The position numbers and the translations under genes are program-made. Below the pieces are notes generated by a model. That model worked only from the letters and a program-made list of their open reading frames with translations, was not told where the DNA came from and made no database searches. DNA of 51,325 nt from Ruminococcus sp. (GTDB lineage Bacteria > Bacillota > Clostridia > Oscillospirales > Ruminococcaceae), in NCBI GenBank assembly GCA_016290875.1, contig JAEEVL010000025.1:1-51325 (forward strand), given 5' to 3'. Positions within the stretch are counted from its first letter, which is position 1, and each line of letters starts with the position of its first letter. Of the stretch, positions 50,260-51,325 are shown piece by piece.

Positions 50260-51325
50260 TCACTCTCCGGTTATATCTGCGAAAAATCGCTTATATTTAT
50301 CCACGATAACGTCCCAGTCAAAATTCCTGAGAACATAATCTCTGCCGTTTGCACCCATCTGCCAGGCTGTGCTCTTATGCTGGAGGATGTAATTCGTACA
50401 GCCTTCAAATTCAAAATAGTTGCCGAAGTAAAGTCCGCCGTTTGACTCGGAAGCGAAGTTCCTTGTAACGGCGCAGCCCTCATGCACAAGTACAGGTCTT
50501 CCGCAGAGCCAGCTCTCCATGATGACCAACGAGAAGCTCTCGTTTTTAGAGGGCTGACAGAGGAACTCTGCCGCTCCCTGCGCGTTCTACTTATCCTGAC
50601 GGTCAACGAAACCGAGGTCTAATATCCCGCCGTTATCGACAAGCTCCTTTGGAAGCTCTATTTCTCCGCCGCCGATGAGAACGAGTCTCAGGTCGGTATC
50701 ACGGCGTTTTATATACTCAGAGAAGTATTTAACAAGAGTATGGACATTCTTTCCCTCGTCCTTGCGTCCTGCATAGAGTATGAACTGTTCCTTCACGCCG
50801 TATTTCTCACGAAAAGCGGTCGGGTCGGGGACTATATCGGTGTCCATACCTATCCCCATTACTATAGTTTTCGTGCCGCTTCCGGAGAATCCGTAAAGAC
50901 ACTCTGCAAGCTCAGCTTCCGGACGTGCATTGAACACCATGCCGGCAGTTTTCGGGAAAAGCTCCTTGAACCGGCTCATATAAGCGTAAGCCTCATCGTG
51001 GAAGCATGGGATGAGCACTGATTTATGCGGAAGTATCTTAGCTCCGTTATAGGTAGTTCCGAACATATACGGTATGAAGACGAACAAGGAGTAGTCCTCA
51101 CAGTGTTCGCTCATATAGTTATAGAGGTCGGGACTGTTTACCATTTCGCTGAGGAAAACGTCCTCCTCCTCCGGACTTACCGGAGCTTTGCTCATAAGCT
51201 TTGCATTTACAGCATCGAAGGCTGCGGTATCTCTTTTTCTGACTTTGAATCGCCTTATGGTGATGCCGTTAACGGTCTTGTCGAGACCCTCTTTATAGTA
51301 ATTCTGACTCCAGTCCGCACCGAAT
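50260..51325 (-). pseudogene. Glycosyltransferase family 4 gene, partial, interrupted by an in-frame TAG
   Basis: The reading frame is open from the right edge of the window, so the 5' end is missing. It runs to a TAG at 50587-50589, then continues in the same frame to 50260. Upstream of the stop is VNGITIRRFKVRKRDTAAF, then QFILYAGRKDEGKNVHTLVKYF and LDLGFVDRQDK. Downstream is NAQGAAEFLCQPSKNESFSLVIMESWLCGRPVLV. Aligned with the intact paralogue, the stop replaces an aromatic residue (DKF there), so a Tyr codon could have become TAG by one base change. No base is lost. It could be a recent nonsense mutation or a sequencing error. TAG is used as a normal stop elsewhere (for example at 107 and 36208). 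Confidence 0.85.

Noticed and set aside
49441..50445. Plus-strand frame of 334 codons across two glycosyltransferase genes
   Set aside because: Antisense to well-supported genes and without motifs.
50587..50589. TAG as a recoded codon (pyrrolysine or amber suppression)
   Set aside because: TAG ends other genes in the window normally, the enzyme family needs no such residue, and no suppressor tRNA is visible. A point mutation or read error is simpler.

Overview
The window is chromosomal DNA of a Gram-positive, low-to-mid GC Clostridia. The gene content suggests a Ruminococcus-like member of the Oscillospiraceae. This is an inference from the Firmicutes gene orders ylxM-ffh-rpsP-khpA and rimP-nusA-ylxR-ylxQ-infB-rbfA, the many Sec/lipobox lipoproteins with Ser/Thr/Asp-rich linkers, the DUF285 and BspA-type repeat proteins, strong AGGAGG ribosome sites and consensus sigma-A promoters. 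I see no insertion sequence, phage module or CRISPR array.

Layout. 1-2.7 kb: transglutaminase-like and NYN/LOTUS genes, then four tRNA genes (Val, Asp, Phe, Gly) with their own promoter and terminator. 2.8-8.4 kb: a leftward SRP/ribosome operon (ylxM, ffh, a small membrane protein, rpsP, khpA, recG) and a SecD-like lipoprotein. 8.4-11.2 kb: a divergent operon with an Asp23-family protein, a fatty-acid-kinase-like protein and a lipoprotein. 11.2-13.1 kb: an ECF sigma factor and its probable anti-sigma factor behind an ECF-type promoter. 13.1-18.5 kb: a GldA/GldF/GldG-type ABC transporter with a DUF4340-like partner. 18.5-27.5 kb: the rimP-nusA-infB-rbfA-truB-ribF translation operon. 27.6-30.5 kb: a solute-binding lipoprotein and a VanY-type carboxypeptidase. 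30.5-37 kb: leftward surface genes, namely a DUF285 repeat protein with a 34-residue partner ORF, a CNNM/CorC-type membrane protein and three paralogous lipoproteins. 37-43.4 kb: a manganese (yybP-ykoY) riboswitch ahead of a BspA-repeat lipoprotein, a P-type ATPase and a flavoprotein, followed by birA and hpt. 43.4 kb to the right edge: a leftward cell-surface glycan operon whose rightmost glycosyltransferase carries an in-frame amber stop.

The most interesting regulation lies at 30.5-38.6 kb. The riboswitch aptamer overlaps the 5' arm of a perfect 15-bp intrinsic terminator, and the promoter's -35 box sits in a perfect 8+1+8 palindrome, so the operon appears to have two layers of control. 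It co-expresses a probable Mn2+-exporting ATPase with a surface leucine-rich-repeat lipoprotein. The DUF285 gene has a separate attenuator-like leader. Several short ORFs stand out: the 34-residue ORF and two 17-codon upstream ORFs that abut or overlap the next start codon.

All functional names come from motif recognition by eye. No database search or structure prediction was run.
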